Assembly: GCA_902780235.1 (NCBI GenBank)
Contig: CACZEL010000014.1
Location: forward strand, 1-42,701
Source of the DNA: an uncultured Bacteroidales bacterium
Lineage (GTDB): Bacteria; Bacteroidota; Bacteroidia; Bacteroidales; Paludibacteraceae
Reading direction: 5' to 3'
DNA length: 42,701 nucleotides
Part shown: positions 1-8,077 of the stretch, piece by piece
How positions within the stretch are numbered: position 1 is the first letter of the stretch
Layout: each line of letters starts with the position of its first letter
Translations under genes and position numbers: made by a program
The notes under the pieces: generated by a model
Told to the model about the DNA's origin: nothing
Seen by the model: the letters and a program-made list of their open reading frames with translations, nothing else
The model's database searches: none

Positions 1-654
1 TGGGCGAACCCGTTGGTGAAGGTGACGATCGTTCCGCGCGGCATGGCTTTGGGCGCAGCATGGTACTTACCCGAAGAGCGTCAGTTGACGAACGAGGAAC
101 ATATCCTGGACGAACTCTGTTCGCTCTTGGGCGGTCGTGCTGCCGAGCAGTTGTTCCTGAACCAGACCTCGACGGGCGCACTGAACGATTTGGAGCGTGC
201 GACCAAACAGTCCTACGCGATGGTAGCCTACTACGGTATGAGCGACAAACTGAAGGATGTCAGCTTCTATGACTCCACGGGTCGTTATGACTACGGATTG
301 GTTAAACCCTACTCAGAAGATACGGCGAAGACCATCGACGATGAGACCCAACGTATCATCGCAGAGCAGATGGCGCGCGCAAAACAAATCCTGACGGACA
401 ATGCCGAAGGGCATCACCAGATCGCGCAACTACTCATCGAGCGCGAGGTGATCACCAGCGAAGATGTGGAACGTATCCTTGGTCCGCGTCCGTGGAAGAG
501 CCGCGGCGATGAACTGTTAGAAGTCAATGCCGCGCTCGCTGAAGCCGAGAAACCGAAGAAAAGAACGAGTCGAAAGAAAAAAGTCGAAAGTCAAAAGAAC
601 GATATCAAACAAGATCAAACAACATCAAACGATAATGAAAAGACTACTGCTTAA
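1..654 (+). CDS. ftsH: ATP-dependent zinc metalloprotease FtsH, C-terminal part (5' end outside window)
   Basis: The reading frame is open from base 1 and the visible 217 residues match the peptidase half of FtsH, the membrane-anchored AAA+ protease that degrades misassembled membrane proteins and regulatory targets. The AAA+ module and the HEXXH zinc helix lie upstream of the window; the first visible residues (ANPLVKVTIVPRG) normally follow HEXXH by about ten residues. The STGALNDLE stretch carries the aspartate that serves as third zinc ligand in the family. After the RPW segment typical of the Bacteroidetes protein comes a Lys-rich tail of about 45 residues whose last third is encoded by short tandem repeats (581-630). 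The stop overlaps the next start by 20 bp. The family call is secure; the tail looks lineage-specific. Confidence 0.95.
   Translation, partial: WANPLVKVTIVPRGMALGAAWYLPEERQLTNEEHILDELCSLLGGRAAEQLFLNQTSTGALNDLERATKQSYAMVAYYGMSDKLKDVSFYDSTGRYDYGLVKPYSEDTAKTIDDETQRIIAEQMARAKQILTDNAEGHHQIAQLLIEREVITSEDVERILGPRPWKSRGDELLEVNAALAEAEKPKKRTSRKKKVESQKNDIKQDQTTSNDNEKTTA
581..630. repeat. Two adjoining short tandem arrays (7-bp and 10-bp units) in the ftsH tail
   Basis: Two heptamers (AAGTCGA, AAGTCAA) at 581-594 are followed at 601-630 by exactly three 10-bp units of the form NNNATCAAAC. They encode the hydrophilic end of FtsH, and the M16 protease start codon lies five bases after the last unit. The heptamer family recurs inside ssb (29992-30019) and the 10-bp family at the asmA/M3 junction (37403-37442). 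Confidence 0.8.
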
Positions 655-3442
655 CATCGTGCTGCTGTGTGCAGCGATGAGCCTTGCGGCGCAAGAAGCG
701 CCGGAGAAACTGCCGATGGATCCTGAGGTTCGTTACGGCAAGTTAGACAACGGACTGACCTATTATATCCGTCATAACGAGCAGCCCAAACAACGTGCGG
801 AGTTCCATATCGCGCAAGCTGTCGGTGCTATCCTCGAAGAGGATCATCAGAACGGTCTGGCGCACTTCCTGGAGCACATGGCGTTCAACGGTACGCAACA
901 TTTCCCGGGTAAGGGCATCATCAACTATTTCGAGTCGGTGGGTGTCAATTTCGGTGGGAACATCAACGCTTACACCTCGATCGACGAGACCGTTTATCGT
1001 CTGAGCGACGTGCCGACCTACCGCGAAGGCATCGTGGACAGTGCGCTGCTCGTGATGCGCGATTGGAGTTGCGGTCTGTTGCTCTTACCGGAAGAGATCG
1101 ATGCCGAGCGTGGTGTCATCCTCGAAGAATGGCGTACGGGTCGTACGGCGCGTCGCCGTATCTGGAAAGAGCTGAACGCAAAGATGTACCCGGGTACACA
1201 GTACGCGAAGCGTGACGTGATCGGTGACACGGCGGTGATCAATAATTTTGAATACCAAGCGCTGCGTGACTACTACCATAAATGGTACGGACCGGATAAC
1301 CAAGCGATCATCGTGGTGGGCGATATTGACGTAGATGCTATCGAAGCGAAGATCAAAGCCTTGTGGGCAGAGGTACCGCGTCGTGCCAACTACGGCGAGC
1401 GACCGATCTATACGGTGAACCATAACGACAAACCCTTAGTCGCTATCGTGACCGATCCGGAGGCCGAAGGCAGCCGTATCACGTTGGAGTACAAGTTCGA
1501 CCAGCTGCCCGAGATGCTGCAAGGTACGGCGCAGGAATACATGTTGAACCTTGTGCGCGAGTTGGCTTGCGACATGCTCAACAACCGCTTCCAGGAGTTG
1601 GCACTCGATCCGAAAGCATCGTTCACGGGCGCAGGATGTCAGTACGGCGAGACGGCAAAGAAGATGGACGCTTTCTTCGGCATCGCTATCCCCAAAGAGG
1701 GTCGCGAGACAGATGCTTATAACGACCTGCTCTTCCAATTGGAGAAGATGCACCGTTACGGTTTCACGAACGCTGAGTTGGATCGCGTGAAGAGCGAGAA
1801 ACTGAACTCTATGGAGAAATACTACAACGAGCGTAACACGCGCAAGAACATTACTTTAGCGCGTGAGTGTATCCGCAATTTCGAGAACGGCGAATCGATG
1901 CCGGGCGCAGAATGGGAGTATGAATTCGTGAAGGCAATGCTGCCGAAAGTGAGTCTGGAGACCGTGAATCAGATCGCAAAAGCGCTGACGCACGCGAACC
2001 CGACCGTTGCTATCTCCGGTCCGGAGAAAGAAGGCGTACATATCCCGTCCGAAGAGGCGATCCTTGCTTCGCTGGCCGGCTTGAGTGAGTTGGCGATCGA
2101 GGCGCCGGAAGAGGAAGTGATCGACAGCGAGTTGGTCAAGAAAGTGCCGCACAAAGGGAAAATCAAATCGATGCGTTACAACGAAGAGATCGAGGCTACC
2201 GAGTGGATGCTGTCCAACGGCATCAAGGTGGTCTTCCACCCGACCGAGTTCAAGGCCGACGAGATCCTGATGCAAGCGTTCTCCAAAGGCGGTTACAGCC
2301 AAGTGAAGACGGAGGACCTGCCATCGGCAGAAGTAGCGACCTACGTGATCGAGATGTCCGGTATCGATCGCTTCAACGCGACCCAGTTGCAGAAAGCGCT
2401 GACCGGCAAGACTGTTTCCGTAGAAGCCGATATAGCAGAGAACACAGAGCGTATCAACGGTTCTTCGTCCGTCAAAGATCTGGAGACGATGCTGCAGTTG
2501 ACGTACCTCTATTTCACGGCTCCGCGTCGTGACGAAGAGGCGTACGAGACCTTGATCGGTTTGCTTAAGAACCAGTTGCTCAACCGCGACAAGAACCCCA
2601 AGAACGCGTTCAACGACTCGGTACAGGTAATGAGTTCGAACCACTCCGACCGTTCGCCGCTTTATAACATGGAGCTGCTGAATAAGGTGACGCTGGATAA
2701 GTCTCTCGAGGTGTATAAAGCACGTTTTGCGAACCCGGCTGACTTCACCTTTGTGTTCGTCGGTAACATCGATCCGAAGGACAAGAAAGTGCAAGAACTG
2801 ATCAGCTTATGGCTCGGCGGTATGAAGACCAAGAAGAACTGCCACGAAGAGGTCATCGACCATCATGTGACCGTTGCTTTGGGTCAGCAGAAGAACTATT
2901 TCACCCGTCCTATGGAGACCACGACGGCTTCGAACCGCATCCAATACACCTCGTACGACATGCCTTACACCATGGCGAACGACCTGAATATGGAGATGAT
3001 CGGTCGCGTCCTGAGTACCCGTTATCTGGAGTCCATCCGTGAGCGCGAAGGCGGTTCGTACGGCGTAGGTACCTACGGTTATATGACCGCACTGCCGAGT
3101 CCGCGTGCCGGCCTGCTGATGCAGTTCGACACCGATCCGAAGAAGCAGACGCGCCTTATGGAGATCATCCACGAAGAGGTGAACACGATCATCGAGAACG
3201 GTCCGCTGGCTTCTGACCTGCAGAAAGAGAAAGAGTCCATGCTCAAGGACTACCAGGAAGATCTGGAGAAGAACACTTATTGGCGTCAGTCCTTGTACAT
3301 GTATTACATGTACGGCGAGAATCATATCCGCGACTACAAAGCAGCCGTTGAGGCTATCACCGCCGAGACCGTACAAGCGACCCTCAAGGAACTCGTCAAG
3401 GCAGGTAATATGTTCGAAGTAGTCATGTTCCCGGAGAACTAG
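635..3442 (+). CDS. M16 family zinc metalloprotease (pitrilysin/PqqL-like), exported
   Basis: This is a 935-residue peptidase of family M16. The start is placed at 635 because it gives a clean signal peptide (MKRLLLNIVLLCAAMSLAAQ); the open frame continues upstream only through ftsH sequence. The inverted zinc motif HFLEH is at residues 77-81, and a glutamate at about 158 sits at the spacing expected for the third zinc ligand. The rest corresponds to the repeated M16 domains; near the C-terminus the EREGGSYGV segment resembles the Arg/Tyr substrate-binding pair of the inactive half. It probably cleaves peptides in the periplasm. The gene overlaps the end of ftsH by 20 bp, so the two are likely translated from one mRNA. 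The substrate is unknown. Confidence 0.93.
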   Translation: MKRLLLNIVLLCAAMSLAAQEAPEKLPMDPEVRYGKLDNGLTYYIRHNEQPKQRAEFHIAQAVGAILEEDHQNGLAHFLEHMAFNGTQHFPGKGIINYFESVGVNFGGNINAYTSIDETVYRLSDVPTYREGIVDSALLVMRDWSCGLLLLPEEIDAERGVILEEWRTGRTARRRIWKELNAKMYPGTQYAKRDVIGDTAVINNFEYQALRDYYHKWYGPDNQAIIVVGDIDVDAIEAKIKALWAEVPRRANYGERPIYTVNHNDKPLVAIVTDPEAEGSRITLEYKFDQLPEMLQGTAQEYMLNLVRELACDMLNNRFQELALDPKASFTGAGCQYGETAKKMDAFFGIAIPKEGRETDAYNDLLFQLEKMHRYGFTNAELDRVKSEKLNSMEKYYNERNTRKNITLARECIRNFENGESMPGAEWEYEFVKAMLPKVSLETVNQIAKALTHANPTVAISGPEKEGVHIPSEEAILASLAGLSELAIEAPEEEVIDSELVKKVPHKGKIKSMRYNEEIEATEWMLSNGIKVVFHPTEFKADEILMQAFSKGGYSQVKTEDLPSAEVATYVIEMSGIDRFNATQLQKALTGKTVSVEADIAENTERINGSSSVKDLETMLQLTYLYFTAPRRDEEAYETLIGLLKNQLLNRDKNPKNAFNDSVQVMSSNHSDRSPLYNMELLNKVTLDKSLEVYKARFANPADFTFVFVGNIDPKDKKVQELISLWLGGMKTKKNCHEEVIDHHVTVALGQQKNYFTRPMETTTASNRIQYTSYDMPYTMANDLNMEMIGRVLSTRYLESIREREGGSYGVGTYGYMTALPSPRAGLLMQFDTDPKKQTRLMEIIHEEVNTIIENGPLASDLQKEKESMLKDYQEDLEKNTYWRQSLYMYYMYGENHIRDYKAAVEAITAETVQATLKELVKAGNMFEVVMFPEN

Positions 3443-3460
3443 TCAAAAGACCGCTTCGCT

Positions 3461-3479
3461 GAAAGAAAAAAGAAAAAAG
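3461..3479. repeat. A-rich repeat before the surE start
   Basis: GAAAGAA, AAAAGAA and AAAAG run directly into the surE ATG. The period is seven, but the low complexity makes membership of the array set uncertain. Confidence 0.35.
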
Positions 3480-4223
3480 ATGAATATAGTAGTTGTTAAC
3501 GACGACGGATGGGGCACGGCGGGAATACGGCTGTTGGCAAAAGAGATGACCAAGTTAGGCAAAGTAACGGTCATCTGCCCCGATGGCGCACGAAGCGGTT
3601 TTGGAGCCGCTATCAGTACCGCTACTCCGATGTATATCCGTCGGGTTGAGGAACACGATCTGAACGGCGCCGAGGTCTATACGACCAACGGTACACCCGC
3701 AGATTGCATCAAGATAGCTCGCGAATACCTCTTCCCGGATCAGACGATCGACCTGGTGGTGTCGGGTATCAACCACGGCTCCAATGCGGCGATCAACGCC
3801 ATGTATTCGGGCACGATCGGTGCCTGTCTCGTGGCGGCAGAGAAAGGTATTCCCGCTATCGGCTGGTCAATAGACAGCCACGCGCCGGACGTCGATCTGC
3901 ACTGGTTGCAACCTTTCTTGGTGGAGGTGACGCAACACCTGTACGAAGAAGGGATCGCTCCTCGGACGGCGTTTAACATCAACGCGCCGGTAGGTGAGAT
4001 AGAAGGTATCCGCTGGACTCGGCAATGCGTTGGACATTGGTCCAAAGAGTTGGTACCTATCGAGGGCGAGCTGCCCGAAGGGGTACTCAAAGGCTGGAAA
4101 TTAGGCGGTGAGTTCATCAACGATGAACCATCGGCTACCGATACGGATATATGGGCGATGCAGCATCAGTTATTGGCCATCACGCCGCTGACATTGGATT
4201 GGACGGACTATGGATCGCTTTGA
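3480..4223 (+). CDS. surE: 5'/3'-nucleotidase SurE
   Basis: SurE is a metal-dependent nucleoside 5'/3'-monophosphate phosphatase linked to stationary-phase survival. The 247-residue length fits the family. The N-terminal VNDDG motif (residues 6-10) supplies the metal-binding aspartates, the ARSG segment (Ser39) is the second metal/phosphate loop, and SGINHGSN at about 95-102 is the conserved Asn loop. The start follows the upstream protease by 37 bp and is the first codon of the conserved N-terminus. Its last 14 bases overlap the next gene. It is cytosolic, and its presence in an operon with envelope proteases is an ordinary Bacteroidales arrangement as far as I recall. Confidence 0.95.
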   Translation: MNIVVVNDDGWGTAGIRLLAKEMTKLGKVTVICPDGARSGFGAAISTATPMYIRRVEEHDLNGAEVYTTNGTPADCIKIAREYLFPDQTIDLVVSGINHGSNAAINAMYSGTIGACLVAAEKGIPAIGWSIDSHAPDVDLHWLQPFLVEVTQHLYEEGIAPRTAFNINAPVGEIEGIRWTRQCVGHWSKELVPIEGELPEGVLKGWKLGGEFINDEPSATDTDIWAMQHQLLAITPLTLDWTDYGSL

Positions 4224-4488
4224 CCGTTATTGGATAGGGATACTGGTCGGCCTGCTGTTACCGGCGATCTTCGGGCTCACGTATATCGATGTGATGAACC
4301 TCTGGTATCCGTTGCAGACGCTTCAGTTTCACGCAGGAGGGGTGTTATCCAAACTGCTGTTAGTGAGTGTCTTCCCGGACTTGGCGCTGATCTTCGTTTT
4401 CTACACAACGGACACATGGCGCCTGTCCAGAGGCGTCTTGGTTGGGGCGTTGCCGTATATCCTGGCAGCGATTATCGTTTCGATGTGA
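4210..4488 (+). CDS. Small integral membrane protein, function unknown
   Basis: A 92-residue hydrophobic protein with about three predicted membrane spans (residues 8-24, 47-64 and 75-91) and no recognised catalytic motif. The start overlaps the end of surE by 14 bp, which favours translational coupling and argues that it is a real gene. I recall a similar small membrane protein beside surE and lpxB in other Bacteroidales but cannot verify that here. Its 3' end overlaps the convergent lpxB by 17 bp and there is no terminator between them. A role in envelope biogenesis is a guess from position only. Confidence 0.7.
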   Translation: MDRFDRYWIGILVGLLLPAIFGLTYIDVMNLWYPLQTLQFHAGGVLSKLLLVSVFPDLALIFVFYTTDTWRLSRGVLVGALPYILAAIIVSM

Positions 4489-5572
4489 TGATCTCGGCAG
4501 CCGTGACCGAGGCGGGTTGAGAACCCAATAGTTGAACGAGGTGCTCGTAGGAAGCGAGCATCTCTTTTTTATAGGCTTCATCGCTCAGCAAGCGAGATAG
4601 TTCGGCGGCGACATTCTCGGTCGTGAACGTGTTGGCTACGCACTCTTCGATGACCTCTTTGCCGGCGATGATATTGACCAAGGTGAAATACGGGATGGAG
4701 AAAAGGAGCGGTTGTGCCCAACGGATAAGCCCGATCAATTTGGAGCACGCCAGATGATACACCGCCACTTGCGGGCAGCCCAATAAAGCGGTTTCCAAAG
4801 TCGCCGTACCGGAGTTCACCACGGCTGCTGAGGCTTGCTGAACGGCACCGTAAGTATCCCGTGTTAGCGTTTCGTTGGCGCGAAGGTACGAAGTGTAGAG
4901 ATTATCTTCTATGTTCGGTGCAGCACACACGACAATCTGATAATCTGAGAACCGCCGTGCGGCTTCTAACATACGCGGCAGGCAGTTCGTGATCTCAGAA
5001 GGACGGCTTCCCGGGAGGATGGCGATCATGGGCTTATCAGCCAATATTGGCTGATGCAAGCGCGCCAGTTCCTCTGCGGTGGGATTTCCCACATAGCGAC
5101 AATTGTAGCCATATTGGGCATAAAAAGCGGGTTCGAAGGGGAAGATACCGAGCACCTCGTCGCACAAGCGGGCTATCTGATGCACGCGCCGGCGTTTCCA
5201 TGCCCACACTTTCGGCGGGATATAGTAGATGATCTTGGTTTGGGGCAGGTGTTGCTTGCAGAAAGCTGCCATGCGCAGGTTGAAGGATGGATAGTCAATC
5301 AGGATCAGTACGTCCGGTTTTTCGTTCAACAACGCCTCTTTGGCGATGCGGAAATTATCCTGCACGTCGCGCCAATGACTGATCACCGCGGCAAAACCCA
5401 TGAATGCCATGTGCCGTATATGGCGGTAAAGCCGACACCCGGAGGCTTCCATTCGGTCGCCTCCGAGACCTGCTATCTGTGCTTCCGGGTCATGCAATTG
5501 GATCTGTTTGATCAGTTCAGCTGCGTGTAAATCTCCGGACGCTTCTCCTGCTATTAAGAAGTATTTGGACAT
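4472..5572 (-). CDS. lpxB: Lipid-A-disaccharide synthase
   Basis: LpxB (GT family 19) condenses UDP-2,3-diacylglucosamine with lipid X to give lipid A disaccharide 1-phosphate at the inner face of the cytoplasmic membrane. The 366-residue protein begins with the diagnostic GEASGD motif (residues 8-13), followed by the family segments GLGGDRM, the DYPSFN region and the nucleotide-binding LPGSRPSEI region. It is the last gene of the rfbA-to-lpxB operon. Its ATG is formed where a TTAGCTA-type array ends (TAGCTAATG on the coding strand), only 20 bp after the glmM stop. The 3' end overlaps the convergent membrane protein gene. Confidence 0.96.
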   Translation of the reverse strand: MSKYFLIAGEASGDLHAAELIKQIQLHDPEAQIAGLGGDRMEASGCRLYRHIRHMAFMGFAAVISHWRDVQDNFRIAKEALLNEKPDVLILIDYPSFNLRMAAFCKQHLPQTKIIYYIPPKVWAWKRRRVHQIARLCDEVLGIFPFEPAFYAQYGYNCRYVGNPTAEELARLHQPILADKPMIAILPGSRPSEITNCLPRMLEAARRFSDYQIVVCAAPNIEDNLYTSYLRANETLTRDTYGAVQQASAAVVNSGTATLETALLGCPQVAVYHLACSKLIGLIRWAQPLLFSIPYFTLVNIIAGKEVIEECVANTFTTENVAAELSRLLSDEAYKKEMLASYEHLVQLLGSQPASVTAAEIITSKR

Positions 5573-5598
5573 TAGCTATTAGCTGTTGGCTATTAGCC
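5572..5598. repeat. Heptamer array filling the glmM-lpxB junction
   Basis: Units TTAGCTA, TTAGCTG, TTGGCTA and partial TTAGCC. On the coding strand the array begins inside the last glmM codon, carries its TAA stop, and ends on the lpxB ATG. It belongs to the AGCTAAC family also seen at 17234, 24833, 32875, 38464 and 39550. Confidence 0.85.
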
Positions 5599-6966
5599 TT
5601 TGACGACATCGATCACTTTCTGAGCAAGTGCGTTTGCTTCGTCCATCGTTGCCGCTTCCGAGTAAACACGGATGATAGGCTCTGTGTTGGACTTACGCAG
5701 ATGTACCCAGCCGTCTGCAAAATCGATCTTTACGCCGTCGCGGTCGTTCACGCGTTCGTTCTTATAAAGTTCTTTCACGCGCGCCAAGATAGCGTCCACA
5801 TCCGTATCCGGCGTAAGGTCAATACGGTTCTTGCTGATGCAGTAGTCAGGCAGCGTACGACGCAGTTCACTCACTTTCATATCGAGGTGCGCCAGATGAC
5901 TCAGGAAGAGCGCGATACCTACTAACGCATCTCGACCGTAATGGCACTCGGGATAGATGACGCCGCCGTTTCCTTCGCCGCCGATGACCGCGTTCACACG
6001 TTTCATCTCGGCTACCACATTCACTTCGCCTACCGCACTCGCGCTGTATTCACCGCCATGTGCGCGGGTTACATCGCTCAGCGCACGGGTCGAGGACATG
6101 TTACTTACCGTATTTCCCGGCGTATGACGCAGGATGTAATCGGCTACACTGACCAGCGTGTATTCTTCGCCGAACATATCGCCGTTCTCGCAGATGATCG
6201 CCAGACGGTCAACGTCCGGATCCACGACAAAGCCCACATCCGCTTTACCGCTCTTGAGCAGGTCGCTGATCTCGGTCAAGTGTTGCGGCAGGGGTTCGGG
6301 GTTATGGGGGAAATGACCGTTCGGCGTGCAGTTCAGTTCGATGATATTCTCTACGCCTACCGCCTTCAGGATCGCCGGAATAGCGAGACCGCCGACGGAG
6401 TTCACGCAGTCGATCGCAACGGTGAAGTTGCGTTTCTTGATCGCTTCTACATCGACTAACTTGAGGTTCAATACCTGCTGCACATGGTAAGGCAGGTAGT
6501 CTTTGTTCGTCATGTGTCCCAAGTTATCCACTTCGGCGAAAGTGAAATCCTCTGCTTCGGCGATCGCCAAGACACCCTTGCCTTCGGCATCGTTGAGGAA
6601 CTCTCCATGCTCGTTGAGCAGTTTGAGCGCATTCCATTGTTTGGGGTTGTGACTTGCCGTAAGGATGATACCTCCTGCGGCTTTCTCACCGGTAACGGCC
6701 AACTCCGTGGTCGGCGTGGTCGCCAAGCCGATATTGACTACATCATAGCCCATTCCCATCAGCGTACCGCACACGATCTGCTCGACCATGTGACCGCTCA
6801 AACGGGCATCACGACCGACAACGATGGTGTTATTATCCGGCAAAGCTGCACGACGCTGCGTCGCATAGGCAGCAGTAAAACGAACGATATCGACAGGGTT
6901 CAGACCCTCTCCTACGCGGCCTCCGATCGTACCGCGGATACCGGAAATAGATTTAACTAAACTCAT
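5593..6966 (-). CDS. glmM: Phosphoglucosamine mutase (phosphohexomutase superfamily)
   Basis: GlmM interconverts glucosamine-6-phosphate and glucosamine-1-phosphate for UDP-GlcNAc synthesis. In the 457 residues the phosphoserine loop TASHNP has Ser105, the metal loop is DPDVDR at about 250, the sugar loop reads GEGNGG, and the C-terminal phosphate loop is SNTEPIIR. GEGNGG differs from the GEMSGH of phosphomannomutases and resembles the archaeal-type GlmM loop, which supports glucosamine over mannose, although substrate choice is not proven by sequence. It lies one base after the DUF4827 lipoprotein gene and upstream of lpxB, so precursor supply for peptidoglycan and lipid A is encoded together. 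Confidence 0.9.
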   Translation of the reverse strand: MSLVKSISGIRGTIGGRVGEGLNPVDIVRFTAAYATQRRAALPDNNTIVVGRDARLSGHMVEQIVCGTLMGMGYDVVNIGLATTPTTELAVTGEKAAGGIILTASHNPKQWNALKLLNEHGEFLNDAEGKGVLAIAEAEDFTFAEVDNLGHMTNKDYLPYHVQQVLNLKLVDVEAIKKRNFTVAIDCVNSVGGLAIPAILKAVGVENIIELNCTPNGHFPHNPEPLPQHLTEISDLLKSGKADVGFVVDPDVDRLAIICENGDMFGEEYTLVSVADYILRHTPGNTVSNMSSTRALSDVTRAHGGEYSASAVGEVNVVAEMKRVNAVIGGEGNGGVIYPECHYGRDALVGIALFLSHLAHLDMKVSELRRTLPDYCISKNRIDLTPDTDVDAILARVKELYKNERVNDRDGVKIDFADGWVHLRKSNTEPIIRVYSEAATMDEANALAQKVIDVVKG

Positions 6967-6967
6967 A

Positions 6968-7537
6968 TTATGGTTTGACTTTGATTTTCAGAATATAGCC
7001 GTACGGCGTAACGGAACTCTGCTCTTCGGAGAAGCCGAGTTTGCTGGGAACGATGATCTCGCATTGCGAGTTCGGGTACTTCATCAACCCCACCGCCAAG
7101 TGCCATGCGACACATTCACATTCGCTGGTGTTGTAGTAATGGAACTCCACCGGATACGCTTGTTCGAGCGTTGTCCAATAGTCCAAGGTGTCGGAATTCT
7201 CCGTCAACTCGTACCGTTTGTAGCGCATAATGATCAGGTCGTTGGCGACGATCTTGAGGCTCGTCGTATCCTGCGTGACAGGGTCTATATTGACCGAATC
7301 CCCACGCGAGATAAGGTGGAAATAAAAATTGTCGTATCCTTTCACCTTGTAATACTCTTTCGCGCCCCACACGTGGTCTATCGCCGGCTCTTCGTCCAAA
7401 ATCACCAAGTTATTCCGGCTGATATAATTGGCAATGAGTTTATCTTCCTGATCGCGCAACTTGGAATAGGTGTTGTTATTACACCCTACCGCGATGAACG
7501 CGAATCCGATCAATGCCCATACAATACTTTTTTTCAT
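6968..7537 (-). CDS. DUF4827-like lipoprotein
   Basis: A 189-residue lipoprotein with a signal peptide ending in the lipobox AVGC (Cys19). The following NNNTYSKL and the later WHLAVGLM and VTPYGYILKIKV segments match my memory of the Bacteroidales DUF4827 family, whose C-terminal half resembles an FKBP fold. No proline-isomerase active-site set is obvious, so catalysis should not be assumed. It lies one base from both neighbours, between a second FKBP-like lipoprotein and glmM, which suggests an envelope-folding or quality-control role. Asn at +2 after the Cys with no acidic run gives no sign of surface export. Confidence 0.75.
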   Translation of the reverse strand: MKKSIVWALIGFAFIAVGCNNNTYSKLRDQEDKLIANYISRNNLVILDEEPAIDHVWGAKEYYKVKGYDNFYFHLISRGDSVNIDPVTQDTTSLKIVANDLIIMRYKRYELTENSDTLDYWTTLEQAYPVEFHYYNTSECECVAWHLAVGLMKYPNSQCEIIVPSKLGFSEEQSSVTPYGYILKIKVKP

Positions 7538-7538
7538 A

Positions 7539-8063
7539 TTATCTCAATTCGATGTCTATTATCACATTTTCATACGGCGGCACATGCTCCGTTCCTCTTA
7601 AACCGAAGGCGGTGTACCAAGGAGCCAACAAGCGTGCCTGCGCCCCGTGATGCAGTTCGCCGATATTGTCTTCTACCGCTTGCGGTAACTCTTTCTTCCC
7701 GATGCGGTACGTAGCCTCGCTGTCCACCAAGAGGTTCGTCGCAAGGTCATACACCCGCATGTGTATTGTCCATTCTGCGTTGGGTTGCGGCGTAGAGGTC
7801 GTCTCGTCCCCCTTGCTGACGATATGCATCCACGTACCGGCTTCGTATAGGGCGAACGTACTGTCCTGCGCCTGCGCCAAGGAGGTCAACTCTCTATCTG
7901 CTGCCTCAGCCAACTGTTGGTTCAGTTGCAGCAAGGCTAAAGCCGTACTATCCACCTGCGGCGCCTGCCCTTTGCGCTGACTTGGTGTCTGCGGCGCCTG
8001 ATGTCCGCAAGCTACCATTACTGCCGACAGCAGAAAAACTACTATGCTCCTTTCACCTTTCAC
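7539..8063 (-). CDS. FKBP-like lipoprotein, GTG start inside a heptamer array
   Basis: This 174-residue lipoprotein has a hydrophobic leader ending in MVAC, a Gln-rich helical linker and a C-terminal half ending in VPPYENVIIDIEL, which is the closing strand of FKBP-type peptidyl-prolyl isomerases. Because Trp, Phe and Tyr active-site positions are not all recognisable, activity is uncertain. No ATG gives a full signal peptide. The only start that does so is the GTG at 8063, inside the CCTTTCA array (coding strand TGAAAGG). A five-codon ORF in the same array (8060-8077) links this start to the stop of the upstream regulator gene. Confidence 0.75.
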   Translation of the reverse strand: MKGERSIVVFLLSAVMVACGHQAPQTPSQRKGQAPQVDSTALALLQLNQQLAEAADRELTSLAQAQDSTFALYEAGTWMHIVSKGDETTSTPQPNAEWTIHMRVYDLATNLLVDSEATYRIGKKELPQAVEDNIGELHHGAQARLLAPWYTAFGLRGTEHVPPYENVIIDIELR

Positions 8064-8076
8064 CTTTCACCTTTCA
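8049..8076. repeat. Four perfect CCTTTCA heptamers at the regulator/lipoprotein junction
   Basis: Four identical units in a row with no mismatch. On the coding strand each unit contains GTG and TGA. The array holds the stop of the hybrid regulator, a mini-ORF and the start of the FKBP-like lipoprotein. A degenerate five-unit relative lies in frame inside the radical SAM gene (14812-14846). Confidence 0.9.
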
Positions 8077-8077
8077 T
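8060..8077 (-). other. Five-codon mini-ORF (MKGER) bridging two genes
   Basis: The regulator stop is part of an ATGA, whose ATG opens a frame of five codons ending in TGA. That TGA overlaps the GTG start of the lipoprotein (GTGA). The arrangement is what a stop-restart relay would look like. It is visible in sequence only, and translation is not shown. Confidence 0.4.

Noticed and set aside
1856-2794. A 312-codon antisense frame inside the M16 protease gene
   Set aside because: It is a shadow of a well-supported gene, rich in Arg/His/Leu as such shadows are, with no recognisable domain.
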